From contig CAZTCB010000002.1 in NCBI GenBank assembly GCA_964612455.1, positions 15,237 through 79,236 on the forward strand: a stretch of DNA of 64,000 bases. Reading direction: 5' to 3'. Position numbers and translations under genes: made by a program. Below, piece by piece: positions 50,624 through 60,024 of the stretch. Positions within the stretch are counted from its first letter, which is position 1, and every line of letters begins with the position of its first letter. Origin of the DNA: SFEB01 sp964612455. GTDB taxonomy: Bacteria; Bacillota; Clostridia; Christensenellales; CAG-314. The notes below the pieces were generated by a model. It saw nothing but the letters and a program-made list of their open reading frames with translations, made no database searches and was not told where the DNA came from.

Positions 50624-53600
50624 ATGAAGCAATTGTCTAAAATTTTGTTAGTTGTTTTGTTTGCAACGTTAGTCTTCGCTTTGGCGGCATGTACACAGAC
50701 CGAACCGGAGGACCCGGTGCACGTCCACGCGTACGGCGAAGCGACCATTACGAAGGCGGCGACCTGCACGGAGGCGGGCGAATCAACCGCTTTATGCGAA
50801 TGCGGCGATAGTTTAGTCACTGTTATTCCCGCATTGGGGCACAAACTCGTCTATCAACCCAAAGTGGGCGCGACCTGTACCGAAGACGGTAGGGACGCGT
50901 ACTACAAGTGCTCCGTCTGCAACAAACTGTTTGACGGCAACAACGACGAGGTTGAAGAAAAAGACCTCGTTATCAAGGCGCTCGGTCACATGGCAGGCGC
51001 TGCGGTTCAGGAGAATTACGTTGACGCAACCTGCAAGGCGACGGGTAGCTATGATTTGGTTACCAGATGCGTTTATTGCGACGAGGTTATGTCGAGCCAG
51101 TCTATGACCGTGTCTCTTTCGGCGCACAAAGCCGGTACCGTCCGTACCGAAAACGTAATTGCCTCGACGTGCACTACCGCCGGTAGCTATCAGACCGTCA
51201 ATTATTGCGTATTTTGCAACGCGGAGATTGAAGGCTCGAGAAAAACCGTCACCGTTGATCCTCTCGGACATGACCTCGTACATCACGATGCAGTGGACGC
51301 TACGTGCCTGGCGGAAGGTAACAAAGCTTACGACACTTGCTCTCGTTGCGATTACAATACGTTTGAGAAGGTTCCTAAACTCGACCACGTTGAGGGTGAG
51401 AGCGTAGAGGAAAACAGAGTAGAGGCTACTTGCACGGCTAAGGGCGGATTCGATACCGTCGTCCGTTGCACGTTCTGCAACTCCGTTTTGTCGTCCGAAC
51501 ATACCGATATCGATATGTTGGAGCACAATCTCAGCGACGTAGAGGCTCAGACGGCTACTTGCCATCAAATCGGTTGGGATGCTTATCAATATTGCTTGGA
51601 TTGCGATTACACCACTAAGGTAGAGATCCCGATGCTCGAGCACGTTGCGGCAGACGGCGTTGAGGAAAACAGAGTAGAGGCTACTTGCGAAGTCAAGGGC
51701 GGATACGACGTGGTCGTTTATTGCTCTCTTTGCAGTGACGAACTCTCCAGGCAATATCAGGAAATCGCCGCACTCGGTCACAAACCCGGTATGGCGGTAG
51801 TTGAAAATAAAGTCGATGCCACGTGCTCGGCTGCGGGTAGCTATGACAGCGTTACTTACTGCACTGTTTGCACCGCCGCTATCCACCGTGAAAAGACAAT
51901 GATACCTCAACTCGCACACGACCTCGTAGAGGTAGAAGCTCGCGACGCCGCTTGCGAAGTTGTCGGTTACAACGCTCACAAAGCATGCCGCAATTGCGAC
52001 TATAAAGAAGACTACGTTGAAATCCCCGCTCTCGAACACGTTTACGGCGATTGGAATATCGTCAAAAACGCCGAATGTGGGATTGTCGGCGAGAGAAACC
52101 GCGTTTGCTCTCTCTGCTCCGGCATAGACACGGAGGAAATCCCCGCTCTCGAACACAAGTACGGCGATTGGTCGGTTGTTACTCCCGCCACCTGCACGAC
52201 CGACGGTTTGCAAGAGAGAGTCTGCTCTCTTTGCACCGATAAAGACGAGCAAGTGATACCCGCCGCTCACACTTGGGTATACGTGGATTACCTCGTACCT
52301 ACCGAAACGACGGAAGGTCACACCCAGTACTACGAATGCAGCGTTTGCTTGGAAAAATCCGGTTATCAGATATTGGATAAACACGCTCACGAGCCTGCGG
52401 ATCCCGTCATCGAAAAATACGTTGCGTCTACTTGCATTTCGAGCGGTTCTTACGACGTAGTTATTTACTGCTCCTGCTCGGTATGTTTGTATGCGGAAAT
52501 TTCGAGGACGACGCAAACCATTGCTACCAGCGGACATACGTGGGTTGCTTACGAATACACCGCGGCAACCTGTACCGAAATCGGTTGGGATGCTTACGAG
52601 CAATGCCTTAACTGCAACGCGTATAAAAACGATTATTACGTCGAATACGCTGCGCTCGGTCATGATTTGGTATACGAAATCCAACTCAATCCCACTTGCA
52701 CCGTCGACGGTTTGAGATACGAGTGCTGCACCCGTTGCGACAGGAGTATCGAGCAAGTTATGCCGGCGCTCCGTCAGCACAGTTTTAAAAACGGTGTCTG
52801 CACCGTCTGCAAAGCCGCTCTTTATGAGGCTTTGACCTACGAACTCAACGGTGACGCTTATACTGTCACGGGACTTAACGATAGCACCGTGACGACGGTG
52901 GTTATCCCCGATACTTATCTTGGATTGCCCGTTACTGCTCTTGCTAACAATATCTTTAAAAACAACAAGACCATTAAGGAAGTTTATATCGGCAGCAACG
53001 TAACCGCTATCCCGACCTATGCTTTCTATGGTTGCAGTGCGCTCGAGACCATTCATATCGGCGTGGGCGTAACAAAGATGAACAGCTATGCATTTACCTC
53101 GACGAGTGCCTTGAAACACGTTTATTACGACGGCACAATCGATCAATGGGCACAGATAGTGTTCGGCACGTCGGCTACTGCCGGTACCGCTAGCGCGTCT
53201 CCGTTCACAGCAGGTTACGGTAAACTCTACATCAATGGCGAGGTCATCGGAACGGCGACCGTCAACGTGGACGTTAACAGTTACGCATTCTGTAAAGTCG
53301 GCGGTATCACCGAGTTGATACTAAACTGCGGAGTGGTCAATACTTACGCTTTTGAATATTGTTATGATTTGGTACACGTTTCCGTAGGTCAAAACGTTAC
53401 CAAGATCGGCAATTACGCTTTCATGTACTGCTACAAGAAAGTAATAGTAACCGACCATTCGAGTTTGGACATTACTACAAGTGATACGACTTACTCCAAA
53501 AAAGGCGGTATTGCTTCCAACGCCAAAAAAATCGGCAGTTCTTATTCCGTATTTACCGTAGGCGACTTCGTATTCTTTGATGAGGACGCTTCTGACGAAA

Positions 53601-56011
53601 ATAGCACGATTTACCTCGTCAGCTACAAAGGAAACGACTCTGTCGTAACTTTGCCCGAAAAAGCGGACGGCAAATCGTATACCGTAAATGCTTATGCATT
53701 CTATAGGGTAACCAACCTCAGAGGCATCGTAGTTACCGGCAACGATACTGCATTCCTCAAAAATGCAGTCAACACATGCTCCAACTTTAAGTACATCTTT
53801 GTTGCGAACGGCGTCACCGGCGTAACCGTTGACAAGACCGCAACGCCTCTCAAGACTGCGACCGAGTTGAGTTACAACGCTGAGGGCGGCGACGGCAATT
53901 GGTACTACGGTACCGAGGGCGAAATCGTATTCGAACATACTCACAGCTACGCGACCGAGTTTGTAGCTCCTGTCGGTCACAAAGACGGCTACGAGAGAAG
54001 CGTTTGCGAATATTGCGGTAAAGTAGAGAGCGAGCAAGCTGTTTATTCCGTCGGTCACACCTTTGGTGAGTGGTCGCTGTATAGAAAGGGTACTTGTCAG
54101 GTACTCGGTATCGAGATGCGTACCTGCTCTTGCGGTTTCAGAGAAATCAAGAGAATCGTCGGTGATCACGTAGCGGACGAAAACGGTCTTTGCGTAGATT
54201 GCGGCACTACTGTTTACGACGCTTTGACTTACGAACTCAACGGTGAAGAGTACACCGTAACGGGGCTTGCGGATGAAAACACTACGATTGTCTTTATACC
54301 CGCAACATACGACGGCAAACCCGTCACCGCTATGGCTGACAGCGTCTTTAAAAACAACACCAACATTAAAGAAGTATACATCGGTAAAAACGTTAAGACC
54401 ATCTCCGGTAGTGCTTTCTATGGTTGCAGTGCGCTCGAGACCATTCATATCGGCGTCGGCGTAACCGCTATCAAAGCGTCTGCGTTTTCCGCAACGACTG
54501 CGTTGAAACACGTTTATTACGATGGTACGATTGACCAATACGCACAGATAGCGTTTGGTACTTCGGCAGCAAGCGGCACGAGTACGGCTTCTCCGTTCTA
54601 CGCAGGTTACGGCAGGCTGTACATTGACGGCAAAGTGGTTAACCACGCGGTCATTACGGCTCCCGCGGTCAGCAGTTATGCATTTTACCACAGCACCGGT
54701 ATCGTGACTCTCGATATCAGCTCTGCGACAATCAATACCTACGCGTTTAATATGTGCTTGGATTTGACTCAGATTATCCTGCGCGAAGGCGTAACAAGTA
54801 TCAAAAACAATGCGTTTTTGGCTTGCTACAGCAAGGCGGAAGTAATCAATCTTTCGAGTTTGAGTGTTACTATAAAAGATACGACGGCGTCCAAAAACGG
54901 CGGTATTTGCTATCATGCATATCAGTTGCTGACCGCTATACCCGTAGAGAGCAACGTTATCGTTACTGACGACGGCAACGTATTTTATAACAACAACGGC
55001 GAGTATTTGTTCCTTTCGTTTATCGGCGAAGGTGCGTGCGTTCTCCCTGAAAAGATTAACGGAAACGATTATACCGTCGAAGGATATGCTTTCTATTACA
55101 ACAAATTTGTTACTTCGTTGACCATTCCCGCGACGATAACGGCGTTTAAGGCTAGTACGTTTACGGGGACGAACAACCTCCTCGACGTTTATTACGGCGG
55201 CACGGTCGACCAATGGGCGTCTATGACCTTTGGTACGTCGGCAACAAGCGGAACGAGTACTGCCTCTCCCTTCTATGCAAGTTACGGCAAACTGTATATC
55301 AACGGTAAAGTTCTCGGCGACGTAACGATCAGCGTGGACGTCAGCAGTTATGCGTTCTACAGAGTAAGCGGTCTTTATTCCGTTGTTATCAACGGTACTA
55401 AGGTCGGCACATATGCGTTTAATGGCTGTGAAGATTTGTTGTCCGTTACTATCGGTCAAAACGTGACTTCTATCGGTAACTATTCATTCATGACTTGTTA
55501 CAAGAAGGTAGAGGTAATTAATCTCTCCGGATTGACCATTACGGGTTCCGATACGACTTACGGCAAAAACGGCGGCATTGCCTACAACGCAAAGGTTTTA
55601 CTGACAGAAACCCCCGCTACGAGCAACTTTGTCAGAGAAGGAGACTTTTTCTTCTTTAACGACGGCAATAGTTGGTATCTCGTCAGCTACGTCGGCGACG
55701 ACGAAATCGTCACGTTGCCCAAAGATATAAACGGCAACAGTTACGTCGTTAATGCGTATGCTTTCTATAAATGCACCAACCTTAAGGCAATAATCGTCAC
55801 TGCGGATAAACAAGAGTTTGCCGACAACGCAGTTTACCAATGTAGCAGTCTCGAGTATTTGTATCTTGCGGACGGCGTAACGAGCGTCACTATCGGTACT
55901 ACCAACGCCAATCTTAAAGATGCAACGCAAATCGCGTACAGCGAGACGGAAAAAGCCGGCAGTTGGCATTACGTAGACGGTGTCCCCGCAATTTGGGAAA
56001 CCAAAGCCTAA
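50624..56011 (+). CDS. Giant surface lipoprotein: Cys-rich repeats plus two BspA-type LRR blocks
   Basis: 1795 residues. The signal peptide ends at the lipobox LAAC (Cys23). From about 30 to 725, over a dozen repeats follow of the form T-C-x5-G-x-Y-x6-C-x2-C ... P-x-L-x-H (for example ATCTEDGRDAYYKCSVC). These cysteine pairs look like small zinc-ribbon or disulfide modules and occur in other BspA-like proteins. Residues 725-1100 are LRR_5 repeats (IPTYAFYGCSALETIHIG). About 1105-1195 is a second short Cys-repeat group, and 1195-1795 a second LRR block. Repeats with VYYDGTIDQWAQIVFGTS recur three times. The strong promoter suggests high expression. Role: cell-surface binding is inferred from the architecture only. 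Confidence 0.88.
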   Translation: MKQLSKILLVVLFATLVFALAACTQTEPEDPVHVHAYGEATITKAATCTEAGESTALCECGDSLVTVIPALGHKLVYQPKVGATCTEDGRDAYYKCSVCNKLFDGNNDEVEEKDLVIKALGHMAGAAVQENYVDATCKATGSYDLVTRCVYCDEVMSSQSMTVSLSAHKAGTVRTENVIASTCTTAGSYQTVNYCVFCNAEIEGSRKTVTVDPLGHDLVHHDAVDATCLAEGNKAYDTCSRCDYNTFEKVPKLDHVEGESVEENRVEATCTAKGGFDTVVRCTFCNSVLSSEHTDIDMLEHNLSDVEAQTATCHQIGWDAYQYCLDCDYTTKVEIPMLEHVAADGVEENRVEATCEVKGGYDVVVYCSLCSDELSRQYQEIAALGHKPGMAVVENKVDATCSAAGSYDSVTYCTVCTAAIHREKTMIPQLAHDLVEVEARDAACEVVGYNAHKACRNCDYKEDYVEIPALEHVYGDWNIVKNAECGIVGERNRVCSLCSGIDTEEIPALEHKYGDWSVVTPATCTTDGLQERVCSLCTDKDEQVIPAAHTWVYVDYLVPTETTEGHTQYYECSVCLEKSGYQILDKHAHEPADPVIEKYVASTCISSGSYDVVIYCSCSVCLYAEISRTTQTIATSGHTWVAYEYTAATCTEIGWDAYEQCLNCNAYKNDYYVEYAALGHDLVYEIQLNPTCTVDGLRYECCTRCDRSIEQVMPALRQHSFKNGVCTVCKAALYEALTYELNGDAYTVTGLNDSTVTTVVIPDTYLGLPVTALANNIFKNNKTIKEVYIGSNVTAIPTYAFYGCSALETIHIGVGVTKMNSYAFTSTSALKHVYYDGTIDQWAQIVFGTSATAGTASASPFTAGYGKLYINGEVIGTATVNVDVNSYAFCKVGGITELILNCGVVNTYAFEYCYDLVHVSVGQNVTKIGNYAFMYCYKKVIVTDHSSLDITTSDTTYSKKGGIASNAKKIGSSYSVFTVGDFVFFDEDASDENSTIYLVSYKGNDSVVTLPEKADGKSYTVNAYAFYRVTNLRGIVVTGNDTAFLKNAVNTCSNFKYIFVANGVTGVTVDKTATPLKTATELSYNAEGGDGNWYYGTEGEIVFEHTHSYATEFVAPVGHKDGYERSVCEYCGKVESEQAVYSVGHTFGEWSLYRKGTCQVLGIEMRTCSCGFREIKRIVGDHVADENGLCVDCGTTVYDALTYELNGEEYTVTGLADENTTIVFIPATYDGKPVTAMADSVFKNNTNIKEVYIGKNVKTISGSAFYGCSALETIHIGVGVTAIKASAFSATTALKHVYYDGTIDQYAQIAFGTSAASGTSTASPFYAGYGRLYIDGKVVNHAVITAPAVSSYAFYHSTGIVTLDISSATINTYAFNMCLDLTQIILREGVTSIKNNAFLACYSKAEVINLSSLSVTIKDTTASKNGGICYHAYQLLTAIPVESNVIVTDDGNVFYNNNGEYLFLSFIGEGACVLPEKINGNDYTVEGYAFYYNKFVTSLTIPATITAFKASTFTGTNNLLDVYYGGTVDQWASMTFGTSATSGTSTASPFYASYGKLYINGKVLGDVTISVDVSSYAFYRVSGLYSVVINGTKVGTYAFNGCEDLLSVTIGQNVTSIGNYSFMTCYKKVEVINLSGLTITGSDTTYGKNGGIAYNAKVLLTETPATSNFVREGDFFFFNDGNSWYLVSYVGDDEIVTLPKDINGNSYVVNAYAFYKCTNLKAIIVTADKQEFADNAVYQCSSLEYLYLADGVTSVTIGTTNANLKDATQIAYSETEKAGSWHYVDGVPAIWETKA
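53018..54465 (+). repeat. Internal DNA repeats in the LRR blocks
   Basis: A segment of over 50 bases with core TATGGTTGCAGTGCGCTCGA (from about 53018 and about 54412) is nearly identical in the two LRR blocks, with one difference in the shared core. A third, more divergent unit of the larger block begins near 55180. Recent duplication or conversion between blocks is likely. Confidence 0.8.
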
Positions 56012-56024
56012 AAAAATTAAACCA

Positions 56025-56053
56025 AAAAAGACACCCTTGTGGGTGTCTTTTTT
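56025..56053 (+). terminator. Terminator after the giant lipoprotein gene
   Basis: Arms AAAAAGACACCC (56025-56036) and GGGTGTCTTTTT (56041-56052) with a T-run. Confidence 0.9.
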
Positions 56054-56120
56054 TACTATAAAAAACAAAATTAACAATTTTTATCTCCCTGACTCATAAA
56101 ATAAACGAGGAGGTAAAAAC

Positions 56121-57476
56121 ATGAATTTATTCGGTACTGACGGTATACGCGGGAGATACGGCGAGTTTTTGACTGACGGCGTTGCGTATTCTCTCGGCAA
56201 AGCTATCGCACTTGAAAACGACGACTGTGTCGTAGTGGTTGGCAGCGACACGAGGGAGAGCGGAGAGGCACTCGTTGCGGCGCTTTCTCGCGGGGTTTCA
56301 GACAACGGCGGCGAAGTAATAAACATGGGAGTAGTCCCGACCAATGCCGTGGCGCATTACGTATTAAAAGCGGGAGCGGATTACGGAGTTATGGTTTCCG
56401 CAAGTCACAACCCTCCCGATTACAACGGGCTTAAGGTTTTTGACAGATACGGGGTAAAGATATGCGAAAAAAAGCAGGAAGAATTCAGTGAAAAAATTTC
56501 CGCGTTGCGCGTCGATTTTAACGTTGACGACTCGAGCGGCGCGCGGATATTTAAGGACGGGGTAGACGCTTACGAAAAATACCTCGTCGAAAAAATCAAT
56601 TGTGATTTTAACGGGCTAAAAATCGCTCTCGATTGTTGCTACGGCAGCGCGTACGAAATAGCGGAAAGAGTTTTCGTGCGGCTCGGTGGGAAAATCGTGG
56701 CGTATTGCAATTTCAACAAAGGAAAACTCATCAACGTCGATTGCGGCGCGACGGAAACTTCTTTTTTGGGCAGGCGAATGAAAGAAAACGCCTGTGCGCT
56801 CGGTTTTGCATTTGACGGCGACGCGGACAGACTTGCGGCGTTTGAGGGAAAAACGTTGCTCGATACCGACAGAGTGTTTTTCGCTTTCGCAAAGTATCTT
56901 TCGGAGAGCGGTCAACTCGCCAAAAACACTGTGGTAGGCACTATACTGACAAACAGCGGTCTTGAAAAAAGCCTTAAAAAAATAGGAATTGACCTTGTCA
57001 GAACGGACGTCGGCGACAGTAAGATTTACGCCAAAATGTTGAGCGAGGGATATGTTCTCGGCGGCGAAAACAGCGGACACTATCTACTCGGTCAATACGC
57101 TACGGGTAGCGACGCTTTGCTGAACGCAATGTTGTTGACAAAGATTTATTGTCTGAAAGGCAGTATAATGCAGTACACGGCAGAGTATAAACCGTATTTT
57201 TCTCTCAATGAAAACGTCGTCGTTACCGATGCGGTCGCGACCGCTCTGAAAAAAGACGACAAGCTCTTTTCGACGATAAAAAACGCTTTTTATTCGCGTT
57301 ACCCGACGTTGCGCCTCGTAGCGCGAATGAGCGGAACCGAACCGAAAATCCGCCTTTTTGTCGAAGGAAAATCGCAAAAAAACGTTGCCGTCGGCATGGA
57401 GTATCTCGTGCGTTCGGTGCAGGCTTTTGTCACCAATAGTGACAAATTGTTTGACAATGTAAAAAAAAGCAGTTAA
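56121..57476 (+). CDS. glmM: Phosphoglucosamine mutase
   Basis: 451 residues. FGTDGIRGRYGEFLT at the start, the phosphoserine loop SASHNP with Ser95, the metal loop AFDGDADRLAA and the substrate loop GENSGHYLLGQYATGSDAL, then the C-terminal RMSGTEPKIRLFVEG. These fit GlmM, which turns glucosamine-6-phosphate into glucosamine-1-phosphate for cell-wall precursors. AGGAGG before the ATG. The promoter of the next gene overlaps its last codons. Confidence 0.94.
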   Translation: MNLFGTDGIRGRYGEFLTDGVAYSLGKAIALENDDCVVVVGSDTRESGEALVAALSRGVSDNGGEVINMGVVPTNAVAHYVLKAGADYGVMVSASHNPPDYNGLKVFDRYGVKICEKKQEEFSEKISALRVDFNVDDSSGARIFKDGVDAYEKYLVEKINCDFNGLKIALDCCYGSAYEIAERVFVRLGGKIVAYCNFNKGKLINVDCGATETSFLGRRMKENACALGFAFDGDADRLAAFEGKTLLDTDRVFFAFAKYLSESGQLAKNTVVGTILTNSGLEKSLKKIGIDLVRTDVGDSKIYAKMLSEGYVLGGENSGHYLLGQYATGSDALLNAMLLTKIYCLKGSIMQYTAEYKPYFSLNENVVVTDAVATALKKDDKLFSTIKNAFYSRYPTLRLVARMSGTEPKIRLFVEGKSQKNVAVGMEYLVRSVQAFVTNSDKLFDNVKKSS

Positions 57477-57479
57477 AAT
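57451..57479 (+). promoter_or_regulatory. Promoter of the cation transporter gene, overlapping the glmM stop (TTGACA-17-TAAAAT)
   Basis: TTGACA at 57451-57456 and TAAAAT at 57474-57479, 17 bases apart; the -10 includes the glmM stop codon TAA. Confidence 0.8.
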
Positions 57480-57506
57480 TAACTCGTAAAGAGACGAGAG
57501 ATTTTT

Positions 57507-58622
57507 ATGCAGGTTTCTAAAACACAGAGAAGAAAAAAGAACGTCGCGGGTGTCGTTTTTGCCTTTATATTCAACGTGCTGCTCGGCATAGCCAAAGGCG
57601 TCGTCGGATTGACGTCGGGTTACGTCAGCCTGATTGCCGACGCAGTCAACAATCTGTCCGACGCAGGGAGCAACGTGGTGTCTTTTATAGGCATCAGGAT
57701 AGCCGAAAAACCCGCGGATAAAGAACATCCTTTCGGGCATGAGCGCATGGAGTACGTTGCGGGTACGATAGTCGGCATAGTAGTCGTCATGCTTGCGTTT
57801 GAGTTGTTTGCCGACGGTGTGGAAAAAATAATAGAAAGCGTCAATTCTGCGTTTGTTTCTGATTTTAATGTCGTCGTCGCTACCGTGCTCGGCGCCTCGG
57901 TAATAGCAAAGACGGTAATGTTTGCCGTTTTACGCGCAAGCGGTAAAAAATACGACCTTACCTTGCATCGCGCAATGTCTGCAGACAGTCTAAGCGACGC
58001 AATCGGTTCGGCAGCGATACTCGCCGGCATCGTAGTCGGCTACTTTGTAAAAATCAATCTCGACGGTTTTATAGGGGTAGTAGTAAGCGTTATCATTTTC
58101 ATCAGCGGCGTCAAGGTGCTTAAAGACACGTTAAACCCATTGCTCGGCATTGCTCCCGACGTTAAGGAGGCGGAGGATATCCGAAAAACCGTTCTTGCGT
58201 TTGAGGGCGTGTTGGGCGTGCATGACCTTACCGTCCATCAATATGGTCCGAATAAACGTTTCGTAACCGTTCATATCGAGATAGACGCCAAAACGTCGAG
58301 TATGGACGCGCATGAATTGGCTGATTCTATCGAACGCCTGTATGCGGAAAAAGACGTTGAATTGTTGGTGCATACCGATCCGATAGTTACCGACGATGAG
58401 TTTGCCAACGTCAAAAAAGCGGAAATAACGGAAAGTTTGAGGTCGTTGACGGATTTTGTCGATTTGCATGACTTTAGAGTCGTATACGGCAAACGCGATA
58501 GGATTTTGTTTGACGCGGTGTTGCGTTTCGGTTCGCGGCAGACACCGTCGACGCTGGCAAAAAAACTTGCAGACGAGGTTTCCGACGAGTACGATTACTG
58601 CATTTCGATAGATTACAGATAG
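57507..58622 (+). CDS. Cation diffusion facilitator family transporter
   Basis: 371 residues, six membrane helices then a cytoplasmic domain of about 170 residues. The metal-site helix II shows SLIADAVNNLSDAGSN, and helix V MSADSLSDAIGSA, the paired D-x3-D type sites of CDF exporters. HPFGHERMEYV is the usual loop. CDF proteins exchange Zn, Mn, Fe or similar divalent ions for protons; the metal here is open. The DxxxD pairs resemble those of Mn-type members, but this alone does not settle it. Own promoter. Confidence 0.92.
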   Translation: MQVSKTQRRKKNVAGVVFAFIFNVLLGIAKGVVGLTSGYVSLIADAVNNLSDAGSNVVSFIGIRIAEKPADKEHPFGHERMEYVAGTIVGIVVVMLAFELFADGVEKIIESVNSAFVSDFNVVVATVLGASVIAKTVMFAVLRASGKKYDLTLHRAMSADSLSDAIGSAAILAGIVVGYFVKINLDGFIGVVVSVIIFISGVKVLKDTLNPLLGIAPDVKEAEDIRKTVLAFEGVLGVHDLTVHQYGPNKRFVTVHIEIDAKTSSMDAHELADSIERLYAEKDVELLVHTDPIVTDDEFANVKKAEITESLRSLTDFVDLHDFRVVYGKRDRILFDAVLRFGSRQTPSTLAKKLADEVSDEYDYCISIDYR

Positions 58623-58632
58623 AGAGGTACAT

Positions 58633-59460
58633 ATGAGCAAAGCCGATGAGATTTTTGTAAAAAACGTTTTGGATATTCTTAACAACGGCTGGAGAGACGA
58701 CGACGTCCCGGTCCGTCCGCGTTGGAGCGACGGTACGCCCGCGCATACGATTAAAAGGTTTTGCATAGTCAACCGTTACGACCTGAGTGAGGAGTTTCCC
58801 GTTATTACGTTGCGAAAAACACGGTTTAAAAACTGTATCGACGAAATGCTTTGGATATGGCAGCGAAAAAGTAACAATATCGCCGACCTTAACAGTAAAA
58901 TATGGGATAGTTGGGCAGACGAAAACGGCTCGATAGGCAAGGCGTACGGTTATCAACTCGCGCAAAAGAGTACTTATCCCGAGGGGGAGTTCGATCAGGT
59001 CGACCGTATTTTGTTTGACCTTAAAAACAATCCTCACAGTCGCAGGATAATGGCAAACATGTATGTGCACGGGGATTTACACGAAATGAATCTTTATCCT
59101 TGCGCCTACTCGTTTACTTTAAACGTTTCGGGCAACAGGCTCAACGGTATTTTAAATCAACGTTCGCAGGATATGTTGGTCGCCAACAACTGGAACGTCG
59201 CTCAGTATGCCGCGTTGCTTTGCGCTTTTGCGAAAGTCAGCGGTTTCGTGCCGGGCGAGCTCGTGCACGTCATCGCCGACGCTCATATTTACGACAGGCA
59301 TATTCCGTTGATATTGGATTTGATAAAAAAAGAGCAATTTCCCGCTCCTCGGTTTATCCTTTCGGACAAAAAAGACTTTTACGACTTTAACGTCGACGAC
59401 TTTAAACTCGTCGATTATCGATACAACGAGTTTAACGAAAAACCGGAGGTTGCCGTTTAA
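58633..59460 (+). CDS. thyA: Thymidylate synthase
   Basis: 275 residues. The catalytic Cys157 lies in LYPCAYSFTL, where most ThyA have PCH and a Gln shortly after. QRSQDMLVANNWNVAQYAAL and HVIADAHIYDRHIPL are otherwise standard. The PCAYS variant is the form known from a clostridial branch of the family. The enzyme makes dTMP from dUMP and methylene-tetrahydrofolate. folA begins on the last base of its stop, so the pair forms the dTMP cycle unit that regenerates tetrahydrofolate. Confidence 0.94.
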   Translation: MSKADEIFVKNVLDILNNGWRDDDVPVRPRWSDGTPAHTIKRFCIVNRYDLSEEFPVITLRKTRFKNCIDEMLWIWQRKSNNIADLNSKIWDSWADENGSIGKAYGYQLAQKSTYPEGEFDQVDRILFDLKNNPHSRRIMANMYVHGDLHEMNLYPCAYSFTLNVSGNRLNGILNQRSQDMLVANNWNVAQYAALLCAFAKVSGFVPGELVHVIADAHIYDRHIPLILDLIKKEQFPAPRFILSDKKDFYDFNVDDFKLVDYRYNEFNEKPEVAV

Positions 59461-59960
59461 TGAAAGCAATAGTGGCGGTAGATAAAAATTGGGGCATAGG
59501 TAAAAAAAACGGTTTACTTTTTAACTTGCCCGAAGACATGAAGTTTTTTCGTCAAAAGACGACGGGCAAGGTGGTCGCCATGGGTAACAACACTTTGCGC
59601 TCGTTTCCGAATGAAAAACCGTTAAAAAACCGCGTCAACGTGGTCCTTTGTCCCGATGCGAAAGACCGTGACGACTGCGTAATGGTTCGCTCTCTGCAAG
59701 AAATGCGCGAAACGCTTAAAAAATATCCTTCCGACGACGTTTTTATTATCGGCGGGGCGATGTTTTACCGTACGATGCTCGAGTTTTGCGATACCGCGTA
59801 CGTAACCAAGGTTGACGCCGACGGCGATGCGGAGGTTTTTTTTGACAATCTCGACCAAAACCCCGATTGGAGACTTGACGAGATTAATATGAGTGTAAAA
59901 GACGGCGATTACGACCTGACTTTTTGCGTTTATAAAAACGATTTTCCTAAGGCATTGTAA
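59460..59960 (+). CDS. folA: Dihydrofolate reductase
   Basis: 166 residues. IVAVDKNWGIGKKNGLLFNL at the N-terminus with the catalytic acidic residue in LPEDMKFF, then GKVVAMGNNTLRSF and VFIIGGAMFYRTML, which bind NADPH. Reduces dihydrofolate formed by the ThyA reaction. The ATG shares one base with the thyA stop. Confidence 0.94.
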   Translation: MKAIVAVDKNWGIGKKNGLLFNLPEDMKFFRQKTTGKVVAMGNNTLRSFPNEKPLKNRVNVVLCPDAKDRDDCVMVRSLQEMRETLKKYPSDDVFIIGGAMFYRTMLEFCDTAYVTKVDADGDAEVFFDNLDQNPDWRLDEINMSVKDGDYDLTFCVYKNDFPKAL

Positions 59961-59989
59961 GAGCGACTTAATCAAAAGATTAAAAAAAG

Positions 59990-60018
59990 TTGACAAATTT
60001 CTACGAGTGTAGTATATT
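59990..60018 (+). promoter_or_regulatory. Promoter of the TetR-type gene (TTGACA-17-TATATT)
   Basis: TTGACA at 59990-59995, TATATT at 60013-60018, spacer 17. The start codon at 60025 lies six bases past the -10. Confidence 0.82.
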
Positions 60019-60024
60019 TCCAAT

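Noticed and set aside
50700..52800. DNA repeats in the Cys-rich part of the giant gene as a CRISPR-like array
   Set aside because: The repeats are in frame, degenerate at the DNA level and conserved as protein motifs, so they are coding repeats.
50813..55459. Long open frames on the minus strand opposite the giant lipoprotein gene (777 and 712 codons)
   Set aside because: They mirror the codon bias of the repetitive plus-strand gene, have no ribosome site, signal or known domain, and the plus-strand protein is unmistakable.
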